46,455 nucleotides of DNA from Amoebidium appalachense (Eukaryota; Ichthyosporea): the NCBI GenBank assembly GCA_963693365.1, contig CAVNZM010000035.1, positions 1 to 46,455 on the forward strand, written 5' to 3'. Both the position numbers and the translations under genes were made by a program. Numbering within the stretch: position 1 is the stretch's first letter; every line of letters begins with the position of its first letter. The notes below the pieces were generated by a model. It was given only the letters and a program-made list of their open reading frames with translations. It did no database searches and was not told the DNA's origin. Shown here piece after piece: positions 8,448 through 15,917 of this stretch.

Positions 8448-8543
8448 TGCAGTTTACTCTACGACAAGCGGCTGGCAGCCTGGGAGGCCGACACCAACCG
8501 TGCCGAGCGTCGGGGCTCCCGTTCTCCTGGTCTGAAGGTATAA
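8448..8543 (+). pseudogene. relic of the gene at 4295-4660
   Basis: Translated in frame from 8448, the sequence reads LLYDKRLAAWEADT and then a diverged tail. It matches residues 42-68 of the protein at 4295 (LLYDKRLAAGWEADT), with a one-codon deletion. A TGA at 8445 closes the frame upstream and TAA at 8541 ends it. The TAA and the preceding codons now form the TATA element of the gene at 8583, so coding debris has become promoter. Confidence 0.7.
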
Positions 8544-8546
8544 AAG
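8534..8546 (+). promoter_or_regulatory. GAAGGTATAAAAG promoter element
   Basis: The element lies 49 nt before the ATG at 8583 and is identical to the one at 40105-40117. Confidence 0.6.
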
Positions 8547-8582
8547 AGCAGCGCCCGGCAGAGGAGGCCAGTCGGACACAGC

Positions 8583-9489
8583 ATGGCTGGCGAGCAGAAC
8601 AAAAAAGGCGACATGTCGATGCTCTGGAAGGAGTTCCCCCAGTTCAAAGGTGCCCAGTTCAGAATCCATGGTGAGGGAAAGAATGCAGAGGGTAGCGTCC
8701 TGGATGCCGCCGAGATCGTTCTGGGGTCGTCAAACGCTGCCCGGTCTGCATGGTTCGACATGCAGGCGAGCAAGGATCCAGCTGTCAAGGACATTGTTGC
8801 TCGCAGCAACAAAGGTCCATATCAACGGGAAGGGCAAGCTGACACCCGTAGCCCCCTTCAAGACCCTCCTCGAGATCATCTTCCTGCTTCCCGGCAAGCG
8901 CGCCCACGAGTTCCGCAGGACGTGTGCCACCTACATAGCCCGGCTGCTTTCCGGCGACGTCTCCCTCATCCCCGAGATTGAGGCGCGCTACGACGCCAGC
9001 ACCCCCGAGGAGCGTGAGTTCTTCCGCAACGGCACCGACGAGACCCCCGACCGCAAGCGGCGCCGCGAGGAGCTGGAGGAGGAGCGTCGGCTGCGTCTGC
9101 GCCGGGAGGAGGCGGAGGTCAGGCGCCTGGAGACGGGCGTGGTGGAAAATATCACCATGTACCGTGGCCTGCTGGAAGACTTTGGCCTCGATAGGGACCC
9201 ACGCATGCGCATGCTGCTCAACGACACCCTTGCCAACATCCTTGTCCCTACCCGAACTAGCACGGCCATCGAGGAGTCTGCGATCGGCGGGTACGTGACC
9301 GTGGCCAAGTTCCTCGTCGACCGAGGCATCACCGACAGGTCCAGCAGCACGGTCGGCCGGATGCTCGCACGCACGTGGCGCGAGCAGGAGGGCTGCGAGC
9401 CCGAGGAGACGTTGAAGATGGTGCAGGGGGACCTGCGCCCGGTCAAGGTGTACCCCGTGCGCTTCCTGGAGAAGCACGTGCTGGGGTAG
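8583..9489 (+). pseudogene. frameshifted helical protein of about 300 aa
   Basis: The first frame starts at ATG 8583 (MAGEQNKKGDMSMLW) and is sensible to about codon 76 (VARSNK). The second, +1 frame then continues from about 8812 (VHINGKGKLTPVAPFKTLLE, then EIIFLLPGKRAHEFRR) to the stop at 9489. The LPGK(R/A)xxxFRR, GDVSL and EIE pattern recalls proteins I associate with algal and viral genomes, of unknown function; this is from memory and unverified. A charged coiled coil follows (residues about 155-190). Neither frame alone makes a complete protein. Possible causes are an indel, a sequencing error or +1 recoding. Confidence 0.6.
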
Positions 9490-9865
9490 CCTGTCATCCC
9501 CAACAATTGGCAGGGCTGCTGTGGGGATGGCGGGTTCGGGTGTGTTTTGTATCATCTGGCTGGCCAGGTGTGTAAAATTCGGGGCCCGGGATGCAAGTTT
9601 GGTCCAACGGGATTGCATTGCATTTTTTTTATTTGGAGCGCACCTGGCCACTCTCAAAATAAATAAAGATATTTGCGAATGAGTTGAAACAGACTGGCTG
9701 GGTCTCGTGATCTAATGTGGGGCGCTCTGATTGGCTGAAACATCGGAGCACTGGCTTTGAATTTCTGCGCGCTCTGATTGGTCAGAGTGTGAATCCCGGG
9801 CTCGATTGATCTTGGCCGTTTTCGACCAATCAGATCGAATAGCGGGTTATTAAGATTCAAGCATT

Positions 9866-9930
9866 ATTGAAAGGGATGCTCCGTGATTCGATCAATATTG
9901 AAAGGGATGCTCCGTGAATCGATCGATATT
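9866..9930. repeat. 31-bp direct repeat, two copies
   Basis: ATTGAAAGGGATGCTCCGTG occurs at 9866 and 9897, followed in each copy by ATTCGATC or AATCGATC and an ATATTG. The spacing is 31 nt. Confidence 0.8.
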
Positions 9931-9950
9931 GACTGAGGTTTTGTTTTGGT

Positions 9951-10148
9951 TCACTGGATATTGGCCGGGGATCGCGCGACTTCGTTTTGGGGTTCACTGG
10001 ATATTGGCGGGGATCGCGCGACTTCGTTTTGGGGTTCGCTGGATATTGGCAGAGGATAGCGCGACATCGTTTTGGGGTTCACTGGATATTGGCCGGGGAT
10101 CGCGCGACTTCGTTTTGGGGTTCGCTGGATATTGGCCGGGGATCGCGC
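9951..10148. repeat. 42-43-bp tandem array, five copies
   Basis: Units begin TCACTGGATATTGG or TCGCTGGATATTGG at 9951, 9994, 10036, 10079 and 10122, each followed by a GGGATCGCGCGACTTCGTTT-like segment. Units 1, 2 and 4 have A and units 3 and 5 have G at the third base. Weaker relatives with the word GATATTGGCC or GATATTCACC continue to about 10275. Confidence 0.9.
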
Positions 10149-10352
10149 CAATTTAGTTTAATATTCACCAACTTCGCGCTAGCTTCACCTGATATTGGCC
10201 AAACCTGCGCTGCTTTGACCGTTTTTTGACCCCTTCGCGCTGAAGCCACCCTGGTTCACCCGATATTCACCCAGACCGGCCGGGCGCGCTCGCCCCCAAG
10301 TTTCTGGTGAGTTTGGCACCGACCCCACCCCAGATTATCTCCCCTCCACTTG

Positions 10353-11027
10353 ATGAAAGTCCTGGACATGTGCATCCCCTACCACGACGATGACTGTCGC
10401 ATCATCGGCGCCGGCGTGCTGCCCTACGCCGTGCACGACCGCCGCGTGCTGTTCCTCCTCGGACAGGAGGACAGTGACGGGAGGTACGGGGTGTTTGGCG
10501 GGAGGCTCAAGGCGGGCCTGACCGTGGAGGAGACCACGGTCATGGAGTTCTACGAGGAGACACTGGACACTGTGATCCCCCGCCCGATGCTCGAGGGCAT
10601 CCTGCGGGACCGGGCGTACGTGCTCAGGTTTGCGGGAGCGGCCGGTCAGAACCGCTACTTTATTACGTATATGGTGCAGATCCCATTTGACCCGCACCTG
10701 CCGCACCGGTTCCGGGCTGCGCGCCAGGCGCTGTCGGCAGGCCAGCTGGCTCTGCCGGGGTCGACGGAGGTGCGCGACGGCACGCTGCGCGTCAAGTACG
10801 ACTTCCTGGAGAAGCGCAACATGCAGTGGTTCCTCGCGGACGAGGTGTTCGAGGTGGCGCTCAAGTCGCGCTGGAACCACCCGGTGCCGGGGATGGCCGG
10901 CAACCCGATGTTTCGGCGGCCGTTCCTGGCGGGACTCAACAGCCTGGTGCAGTACTTCAACATGGGGCTGTTCCTCAAGGACCTGGCGTGGTGCGAGACT
11001 ATGACGCCTAGAGCTGCGGCACGGTGA
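10353..11027 (+). CDS. Nudix hydrolase
   Basis: The 224-aa product carries a Nudix box at residues 50-72 (GRLKAGLTVEE, then MEFYEET). The metal-binding glutamates E65, E68 and E69 are present. The usual box residues E at 56, R at 64 and G at 71 are replaced by L, M and L. Large DNA viruses use Nudix enzymes for mRNA decapping (poxvirus D9/D10, African swine fever virus g5R) or nucleotide clean-up, and a 224-aa protein with an extended C-terminal half would fit the decapping type. That assignment is inference. The ATG at 10353 is used; a TTG lies one codon upstream. It follows the repeat region and overlaps the convergent gene by 20 nt. Confidence 0.75.
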   Translation: MKVLDMCIPYHDDDCRIIGAGVLPYAVHDRRVLFLLGQEDSDGRYGVFGGRLKAGLTVEETTVMEFYEETLDTVIPRPMLEGILRDRAYVLRFAGAAGQNRYFITYMVQIPFDPHLPHRFRAARQALSAGQLALPGSTEVRDGTLRVKYDFLEKRNMQWFLADEVFEVALKSRWNHPVPGMAGNPMFRRPFLAGLNSLVQYFNMGLFLKDLAWCETMTPRAAAR

Positions 11028-11400
11028 TGGACGTGGTGACGGTGCCGGACACGAAGATCGGCCGGTACTGCTTGAACTCGCGCGGCGTCATGTCGGCCAG
11101 GCGCACGAGCCCCAGCGACTCGGGGTCGCCCCCCAGCACCAGCCGGTTCGCCAGCAGTGCGTCGCAGCCGTGCTGCACGGCCGCCGGCAGGTACTGGTCT
11201 GGGGGCATGGCCTTGAGGCCCGTGGTGGGCAGAAAGTAGAGCGGGCGCGTGGACGCCCACACGGTCACGCGGGTCGAGTCCACGGTCAGCGTGCCCATGA
11301 GACGGTTGGTGACGAGGACGGGCGAGCAGTCGGCGTCCGTGGTGACGAAGAAGGTCTGCACCGGCGCGCACACGATGGGCTGCGAGGCGACGGCACCCAT
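11008..11400 (-). CDS. putative N-myristoylated protein, 130 aa
   Basis: Starting at 11400 the protein begins MGAVASQP, which fits the N-myristoylation consensus well (Gly2, Ser6). The rest is strand-rich, with TTSITVPQL at the C-terminus, and has no transmembrane segment. I infer a membrane-tethered virion or membrane-associated protein; no family is recognised. The start is supported by the myristoylation motif and by a TATA element about 47 nt upstream (11435-11450). Upstream in-frame codons to 11490 are discarded for that reason. A two-pass membrane protein is the next gene in tandem (11438-11668). Confidence 0.65.
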   Translation of the reverse strand: MGAVASQPIVCAPVQTFFVTTDADCSPVLVTNRLMGTLTVDSTRVTVWASTRPLYFLPTTGLKAMPPDQYLPAAVQHGCDALLANRLVLGGDPESLGLVRLADMTPREFKQYRPIFVSGTVTTSITVPQL

Positions 11401-11434
11401 ACTGAGACTGGGCGCAACAATTGCGGACGAGCTC

Positions 11435-11450
11435 CCTTTATACCTGCGCG
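11435..11450 (-). promoter_or_regulatory. TATA-type promoter of the myristoylated gene
   Basis: Minus strand CGCGCAGGTATAAAGG, about 47 nt before the ATG. The word CGCAGGTATA also precedes VLTF3 (24374-24388). It overlaps the 3' end of the next gene. Confidence 0.5.
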
Positions 11451-11668
11451 GAGGAGGCCGACGCGTACACGCCGTAGATGAGGTACGCAAACACGGTGAC
11501 CACCAGGGCCACCATCACGGCAGTGTTCGAGGCCTCGTACCTGTTCTTCACGGCGGCCTCGACGCACTTCTCCTTCGTCATGGCGCTGTACAGGCTCATG
11601 AACCCGGCCATGGAGCCGACGGCGAGCGCCCAGAAGACAAACATCATCACGTTGGCGAGCACGGACAT
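11438..11668 (-). CDS. two-pass small membrane protein
   Basis: The 76-aa product has two hydrophobic helices (about residues 4-28 and 48-70) joined by a charged loop with one Cys (MTKEKCVEAAVKNRYEASN). Small two-helix proteins of this size are common in the inner membrane of these viruses, but no family is recognised. The start at 11668 removes a long non-hydrophobic extension that overlaps the divergent coiled-coil gene. Confidence 0.6.
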   Translation of the reverse strand: MSVLANVMMFVFWALAVGSMAGFMSLYSAMTKEKCVEAAVKNRYEASNTAVMVALVVTVFAYLIYGVYASASSAQV

Positions 11669-11731
11669 TGTTGACCAAGGGAATAATGCGGTGGGGTGTG
11701 GCCAAAGCTGCATTATGTGGGACAAGAGCAA

Positions 11732-12838
11732 ATGAGCATGAGCCAGGATGATCTTAACAGGGCTATAGAGATCCTCACGAAATTGAAGTTTGGGGGTGGA
11801 GGGCCGAGTGGCATCGTGCAAACACAGGACATCAAGAGTGTAACCGATATGATCGCCAAGCTGTTGAACCAAAACAACGCCGTCATCTCGAGCCACCAGA
11901 AAGTGATAGGCGACATCTACAACAAACTCCCGCCGGCCATCGAAACTGCCCTGCAATCATTTGCCAGTGACAACTCCACTGCTACAATGGCTGTGGAGCT
12001 GGCGTTTTCGGACATGCCCACTTTGGACAAGGACGGGAATATAAACAAGGACTCGAAGGAGGTCGTGTGGAAGTTGCCCATTGACATGTCCCGGTTCCGC
12101 GAGCAGCTGAACGGGACCAACCGCAGCAACGGCGCGCTCACACGCGAGATTGCCAACGTGTTGGTGCACATCCTGCAGGGCATCGGCGACCAGAGCACGC
12201 TGCAGCGCAAGGGCGTGGACGAGTCCACCGCCCGTGCGATCATGCTGGACCTGCGCGAGGCACGCGAGTCCATCCAGAACGCCGAGACCAACAACCGCGA
12301 GCTGGTGGAGCTGCGGGCCAACTACAAGTCGCTCAAGGAGACGGTGGAGGACAAGGGCCAGCTGCACGCGGCCAAGCGCGAGAACGAGCTGCTCAAGGAC
12401 CAACTGGAGAAGATGAAGCGCAGCAACCCCGAGTGCGAGCGCTACGTCGAGCACATCCGCCACCTCAACGCCCGCGTGGCCGCGCTGCAGCAGAAGGAGA
12501 TCCAGTTCAACAAGCTCAAGGACGACCACGAGACGCTGCTCGCGCGCTACGAGATGCTCCGCGTGCAGTACGTGCGCGTGCGCGTGCAGAAGTGCACGCC
12601 GCGGCTGCCGGAGCTGGTGGCCGGGTTCCCGCATCCCATCAACAAGGACGCACGGGTCATCACGGACCTCTACGGCGCCTACGTCACCGACCGCGAGTCA
12701 CGCCGGGCGGCCGGCGAGGACGTCGAGACCTCGGACGACGACGACTACGTGGACCAGGAGACGCGCACGCGCATGCAGGCGCGCAAGCGAAGGCTGGCGG
12801 AGATGTTGAACCAGGGCAAGGAGACGAAGGAGGGGTAA
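11732..12838 (+). CDS. coiled-coil protein, 368 aa
   Basis: The ATG at 11732 (MSMSQDDLNRAIEIL) is chosen over an upstream GTG; a second ATG follows at 11738. A Gly-rich hinge (FGGGGPSG) is near residue 20. A long coiled coil runs from about 155 to 285 (ESIQNAETNNRELVELRANY; ENELLKDQLEKMKRS). An acidic stretch (ETSDDDDYVDQE) and a basic tail end the protein. No enzyme motif is seen. A structural or scaffold role is likely but inferred. An AATAAA follows the stop by about 25 nt. Confidence 0.65.
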   Translation: MSMSQDDLNRAIEILTKLKFGGGGPSGIVQTQDIKSVTDMIAKLLNQNNAVISSHQKVIGDIYNKLPPAIETALQSFASDNSTATMAVELAFSDMPTLDKDGNINKDSKEVVWKLPIDMSRFREQLNGTNRSNGALTREIANVLVHILQGIGDQSTLQRKGVDESTARAIMLDLREARESIQNAETNNRELVELRANYKSLKETVEDKGQLHAAKRENELLKDQLEKMKRSNPECERYVEHIRHLNARVAALQQKEIQFNKLKDDHETLLARYEMLRVQYVRVRVQKCTPRLPELVAGFPHPINKDARVITDLYGAYVTDRESRRAAGEDVETSDDDDYVDQETRTRMQARKRRLAEMLNQGKETKEG

Positions 12839-12863
12839 GGGGGTGGGGACGGGGCAACCAGGC

Positions 12864-12869
12864 AATAAA
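12864..12869 (+). terminator. AATAAA signal after the coiled-coil gene
   Basis: The hexamer lies 26 nt past the stop and 19 nt before the next ATG. Confidence 0.4.
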
Positions 12870-12887
12870 ATAGGGGGCTGAAGCAAC

Positions 12888-13016
12888 ATGAAGCTCCTGC
12901 CCGACCAATGGACGTTTGACTACAAGCTCAAGTACGCGCGACTGATTGCCACGTTCGTGCTGTTTGCGGCCATGCTGCTGAACCTGCTGAACGAGCTGAA
13001 CGGGTACTTTATTTGA
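12888..13016 (+). CDS. short single-pass membrane peptide, 42 aa
   Basis: The frame MKLLPDQWTFDYKLKYARL is followed by a hydrophobic helix (residues 20-34) and a short polar tail. It lies 49 nt after the coiled-coil gene on the same strand. Its length, clean ATG and clear membrane helix argue for a real small virion membrane protein. No family can be named. Confidence 0.55.
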   Translation: MKLLPDQWTFDYKLKYARLIATFVLFAAMLLNLLNELNGYFI

Positions 13017-13034
13017 GAAGTGAGACAATACGGA

Positions 13035-13104
13035 CCAATCAAATCATCGGAATTTCTACACCCACGGGTGTCAAAAATGGTTCAAGCCAATGGCTAAAAA
13101 TTAA
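13035..13104. repeat. 70-nt direct repeat, left copy
   Basis: The copy begins CCAATCAAATCATCGGAATT, contains the inverted word ACACCCACGGGTGT and ends near GCCAATGGCTAAAAATTAA. The partner at 13902-13973 has the same order of words on the same strand. Confidence 0.8.
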
Positions 13105-13125
13105 CACGACCCCCCCCCGAACCCT

Positions 13126-13824
13126 CTAAAGAGGGATGTAGATCTGGTCACCGAACACCAACTCGAGTTCGGTCTTCTGCACCAGGTCGCAGCCCATCTG
13201 CACCAGGCGGCGCAGCACATCATAGAGCTGGGTGTAGGTCAGGTGGGTAATCTTGGGCACCCCGTGCAGGACGTTTGCGGCCTTACACATGGCGGTGTAC
13301 ACGTTGATGTGCGAGCGGTACATGCCCTGATCGACGTCCACATTCATGTGCCACTTGATGAACGTGTTCCAGTAGCTGGGGTCAAACCGGTGCTCGAACT
13401 CCTCGTGGTTGCGCCACAGCACTATGGCTGCGTCATGGAACACCTTGCGGGCCAGCTCTCTCCCGTAGTCCGTCTCCATGCAGCGAGCCACAGGGATTGT
13501 TCCAGGGGGAAGGGACACGATGCGCTGGGGGTGGTCATCGTCGCACTCGTGCATTGCCAGGCGCTCGTTGGCGGAGTCCAGAAGCTCTGCCGTCTGCGTG
13601 TACCACTGCTCCATCTTCTCCAGGTTGTTGGACAGCTGCATGATGTGGGTCTCGTGCTCAAGGGCACGCGCGGTTGCCTCGGCCAGAGCGGCCTCGACCT
13701 GAGCACGGTTCTGGCGGTGCAGTACCTTGAAGGCTTGTTCGACCCGCCAGTAGTAGTAGCGCACTTCGTGTCCGATGGCAGTCTGGACGGTCATGACGAG
13801 CAACTTGAAGGTCTTGGGGTTCAT
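13126..13824 (-). CDS. MSV199-type protein lacking the N-terminal part of its domain
   Basis: The 232-aa product opens with MNPKTFKLLVMTVQ and EVRYYYWRVEQ, which matches the end of MSV199 domains found in iridovirus, ascovirus and entomopoxvirus proteins. The roughly 90 residues normally before this are absent. Upstream in-frame codons (to 14025, no ATG) read GRGRPVTEIF and then the right-hand direct repeat. A short coiled coil (residues 40-90) and a C-terminal domain follow. MSV199 proteins are thought to bind DNA or regulate genes. The gene may be N-truncated, with translation re-set at 13824. It lies between two 70-nt direct repeats, so it may have moved as a cassette. Confidence 0.6.
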   Translation of the reverse strand: MNPKTFKLLVMTVQTAIGHEVRYYYWRVEQAFKVLHRQNRAQVEAALAEATARALEHETHIMQLSNNLEKMEQWYTQTAELLDSANERLAMHECDDDHPQRIVSLPPGTIPVARCMETDYGRELARKVFHDAAIVLWRNHEEFEHRFDPSYWNTFIKWHMNVDVDQGMYRSHINVYTAMCKAANVLHGVPKITHLTYTQLYDVLRRLVQMGCDLVQKTELELVFGDQIYIPL

Positions 13825-13901
13825 GAAAATCTCCGTCACGGGTCGACCACGCCCCTGTGCCCTGAAATGGAGATAGAGGTTCGAGGTTAAAAAGCTAACG
13901 C

Positions 13902-13973
13902 CCAATCGAATGACCGGAATTTCTACACCCGTGGGTGTCAAAAAACATTTCAGCCAATCATTAAAATTTAAAG
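13902..13973. repeat. 70-nt direct repeat, right copy
   Basis: The copy begins CCAATCGAATGACCGGAATT, has ACACCCGTGGGTGT in the centre and ends in ATTAAAATTTAAAG. It lies just upstream of the truncated MSV199 gene, where the missing domain part should be. Confidence 0.8.
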
Positions 13974-14008
13974 AACAAATAAAACTTTTTATCGGGGACA
14001 AAAACGTT

Positions 14009-14290
14009 TCACCAGTCGAAAGCAACCCACCTCAAGGCGTCGATCTTGAAGTCAATACCTTCAATGACATGATCGTGGGTCTTCAGATGCTCGATGATAG
14101 CTACTTTCCCGGCTTTCTCGTTCTTGTAGTTGAACAACAGCGCCTGCACACGGGCCCCGCTCAGCTCCTCGTTGATGGCCAGCTCGTCGATGTCGCCGTC
14201 CAGGTCCCAGAACTTGGCGAACTCGCCGAGCAGTGCAGCCTTGGGCCCCAGGGTAGAGGTCAGAGTAGATGAAGGTGGAGGGAGTGCCAT
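14009..14290 (-). CDS. unknown 93-aa protein
   Basis: The product starts MALPPPSSTLTS and has an acidic helix (DLDGDIDELAINEEL) and a hydrophobic-basic C-terminal half with KVAIIEHLKTHDHVIEGI. No family is recognised. The start at 14290 is supported by a TATA element 47 nt upstream in the standard spacing of this window. A much longer frame on this strand, up to 15085, is antisense to two better-supported genes and is rejected. Confidence 0.6.
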   Translation of the reverse strand: MALPPPSSTLTSTLGPKAALLGEFAKFWDLDGDIDELAINEELSGARVQALLFNYKNEKAGKVAIIEHLKTHDHVIEGIDFKIDALRWVAFDW

Positions 14291-14325
14291 GTTGCAGACT
14301 GAGCTCCTGTGGGAGTGTGTTGGCC

Positions 14326-14340
14326 TTTTATACCTTCGCC
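14326..14340 (-). promoter_or_regulatory. GAAGGTATAAAA promoter element
   Basis: Minus strand GGCGAAGGTATAAAA, about 47 nt before the ATG at 14290. Confidence 0.6.
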
Positions 14341-14420
14341 AGGAAGCCCTTGAAGTGCAAAAACCAACAGCCGCAGCGTGCCAAGCCGAAAGCACCTCAC
14401 ATAATGCAAGCCCCTCGTAA

Positions 14421-14804
14421 ATGCCCGCACCGAACGGGTTGTGTCTCGACCGCAAGATGTGCAACTCCCGCCACTTCAACGGCAACGTCACCCTCGCTAT
14501 CCGTAAGGGCGCCCGCATCCTCAGCAACGGCACGCACCTCGCGAAGAGGGGCGTCCATGCCGTCCAGTACACCGTCAAGACCGACATCACGCTGCTCCTC
14601 CCCGACCTCGGGCAGCCCAGCCCCGAGAAGCAGCTCCTGCTGGCGCTCTCGCAGCGCACGAAGCTGACGGCCGTGCAGCAGCGCCGCGCACGCACGCTGT
14701 GCCAGGCGTTCGGCGTGGACGGCTGGTACGTGCGGGGCAGCAAGGCCCAGGGCGGGCCCAAGGAGGCCCTGGTGCTGCTGAACCCCGGGCGGGTGCTTGA
14801 GTAA
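14421..14804 (+). CDS. unknown 127-aa protein with DGW-type C-terminal motif
   Basis: The C-terminal half reads CQAFGVDGWYVRG and then EALVLLNPGRVLE. A (V/L)DGW motif followed by E-(A/I)-hydrophobic-L-x-P is a pattern I associate with several proteins of large DNA viruses. Whether it is a degenerate ADP-ribosyltransferase-like fold is speculation. The N-terminus is basic. The next two genes on the strand follow closely (30 and 7 nt), so this looks like a short cluster; the gene at 15052 ends with a comparable GYDSVVLL and TEIIHLVPP. Confidence 0.55.
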   Translation: MPAPNGLCLDRKMCNSRHFNGNVTLAIRKGARILSNGTHLAKRGVHAVQYTVKTDITLLLPDLGQPSPEKQLLLALSQRTKLTAVQQRRARTLCQAFGVDGWYVRGSKAQGGPKEALVLLNPGRVLE

Positions 14805-14834
14805 AGTTGTAAATTGTTCCCCCTCCTGTAGAAC

Positions 14835-15044
14835 ATGCGCAAGCACGCCCGCACATCCCCACACGTGGGTCTGGCCGACCACCTTTCCACTGCCCAACTG
14901 ATCACGTACCTGCAGCTCAACGGCAGGGAGGTGACCGAGCAGACCCCGCGGCCGTCCATGGAGAAGATGTACGAGGAGATTTTCCGGTCGCGCAGTGCCA
15001 AGGCGGCTGCGGTGGCCCCCGAGCAAAAAAAGAAGGCCAACTGA
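14835..15044 (+). CDS. unknown small basic protein, 69 aa
   Basis: The product MRKHARTSPHVGLADHL has a predicted helix (STAQLITYLQL) and a Lys-rich tail (APEQKKKAN). It starts 30 nt after one gene and stops 7 nt before another, a spacing typical of this gene-dense genome. No family is recognised. Confidence 0.5.
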   Translation: MRKHARTSPHVGLADHLSTAQLITYLQLNGREVTEQTPRPSMEKMYEEIFRSRSAKAAAVAPEQKKKAN

Positions 15045-15051
15045 CAACACG

Positions 15052-15882
15052 ATGGACGCACCCAGCACGCGTGAGCGCAGGCCACTACGGCCCATCACCG
15101 AGTACAAGCACCTGTTCAACAGCAGCGCCCGCAAGCGCGTCTTCAGCTACGACAAGCTCAAGGCCAGCCGCTGCAACCCACACTACATGAAGGCCGTGCA
15201 CAAGACCGACAGCTGCCCATTCGACCTGCGCAGGCGCAACGCTTACTTCCTTCTTAAAAACCCGCCAAAATTCTGTAGGCGGGACAAGCTGTACCGTGAG
15301 CCCTCGACGACGTGCACCACGCGGCCGTTTCCCAAACTGGAGTCGTTTAGCAGGGGGTACGTGGAGGTCATGCGGTTCGGACGGGCCAGTGACGTACGCA
15401 AGGCACCAAATGGCCCCACCTATACCTTTTACTATGCCGCCCCAGACACCACCGCCCTGTACCTGAACCTGGCCAACCCCCTGGTGGCCAAAACCAAGCT
15501 GGACGCGCTGGTGCAGCTAAACTGGAACTTCCACAACCGACTGACCAAAGAGTCCTTCCATCCGGGCGACCAGTACTTCGTGTCTCAGGTGCTCTCCAAA
15601 ACGCAGAACAAGAAGCACTACGTGGCCGAGGTGGACAGACTCGTCGAGCTCATGCGCAGCGGCGCGCACTACAGCTCCATTGTTGGAACGGGCTACTTCG
15701 ACTTCTACGACTTCGACCTCATCAATGAGGCCCGGGCCCGTGGGTACGACTCCGTGGTGCTCCTAAGCGAGCCGTACAACACCACGGAGAGCGCCACCGA
15801 GATCATCCACCTGGTCCCCCCACACACTTCCCTTGGCATGCTGGTAGAGCGCCCCCGCGAGATCCTCAAAAAGTCCAAATAA
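15052..15882 (+). CDS. unknown 276-aa protein
   Basis: The ATG at 15052 (MDAPSTRERRPLRPI) is chosen over an upstream GTG that overlaps the previous gene. The N-terminal half is basic with several Cys. The C-terminal third reads FDFYDFDLINEARARGYDSV, then VLLSEPYN and TEIIHLVPP. An Ala-x-x-x-GYD-x-V strand followed by a Thr-Glu strand recalls ADP-ribosyltransferase-like folds, but the catalytic set cannot be confirmed. The stop is embedded in AATAAA (15878-15883). Confidence 0.6.
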   Translation: MDAPSTRERRPLRPITEYKHLFNSSARKRVFSYDKLKASRCNPHYMKAVHKTDSCPFDLRRRNAYFLLKNPPKFCRRDKLYREPSTTCTTRPFPKLESFSRGYVEVMRFGRASDVRKAPNGPTYTFYYAAPDTTALYLNLANPLVAKTKLDALVQLNWNFHNRLTKESFHPGDQYFVSQVLSKTQNKKHYVAEVDRLVELMRSGAHYSSIVGTGYFDFYDFDLINEARARGYDSVVLLSEPYNTTESATEIIHLVPPHTSLGMLVERPREILKKSK

Positions 15883-15883
15883 A
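15878..15883 (+). terminator. AATAAA overlapping a stop codon
   Basis: The TAA stop of the 276-aa gene is part of AATAAA. Confidence 0.4.
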
Positions 15884-15917
15884 CCACCACCCCACAAAAT
15901 GTGTGCCACACTCAACC

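Larger units (their letters stand above)
9490..10352. other. 863-nt non-coding repeat region
   Basis: No supportable gene is seen. From left to right it holds AT-rich DNA with AATAAATAAAG (about 9658), three CCAAT-type words in both orientations (CTCTGATTGG near 9723 and 9771, CCAATCAGA near 9828), a 31-bp repeat (9866-9930), a five-copy 42-43-bp array (9951-10148) and decaying copies of that array to about 10275. The mix could mark an origin, an enhancer-like region or a repeat insertion hot spot; no direct evidence separates these. Confidence 0.7.

Noticed and set aside
8800-8820. Programmed +1 ribosomal frameshift
   Set aside because: No recognisable slippery site or stop codon is at the switch; an indel is simpler, though not excluded.
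9951-10148. CRISPR array
   Set aside because: Units follow each other directly with no unique spacers, and no cas-type gene is nearby.
14009-15085. Long minus-strand frame upstream of the 93-aa gene
   Set aside because: Most of it is antisense to the genes at 14421 and 14835, and a TATA element points to the shorter start at 14290.
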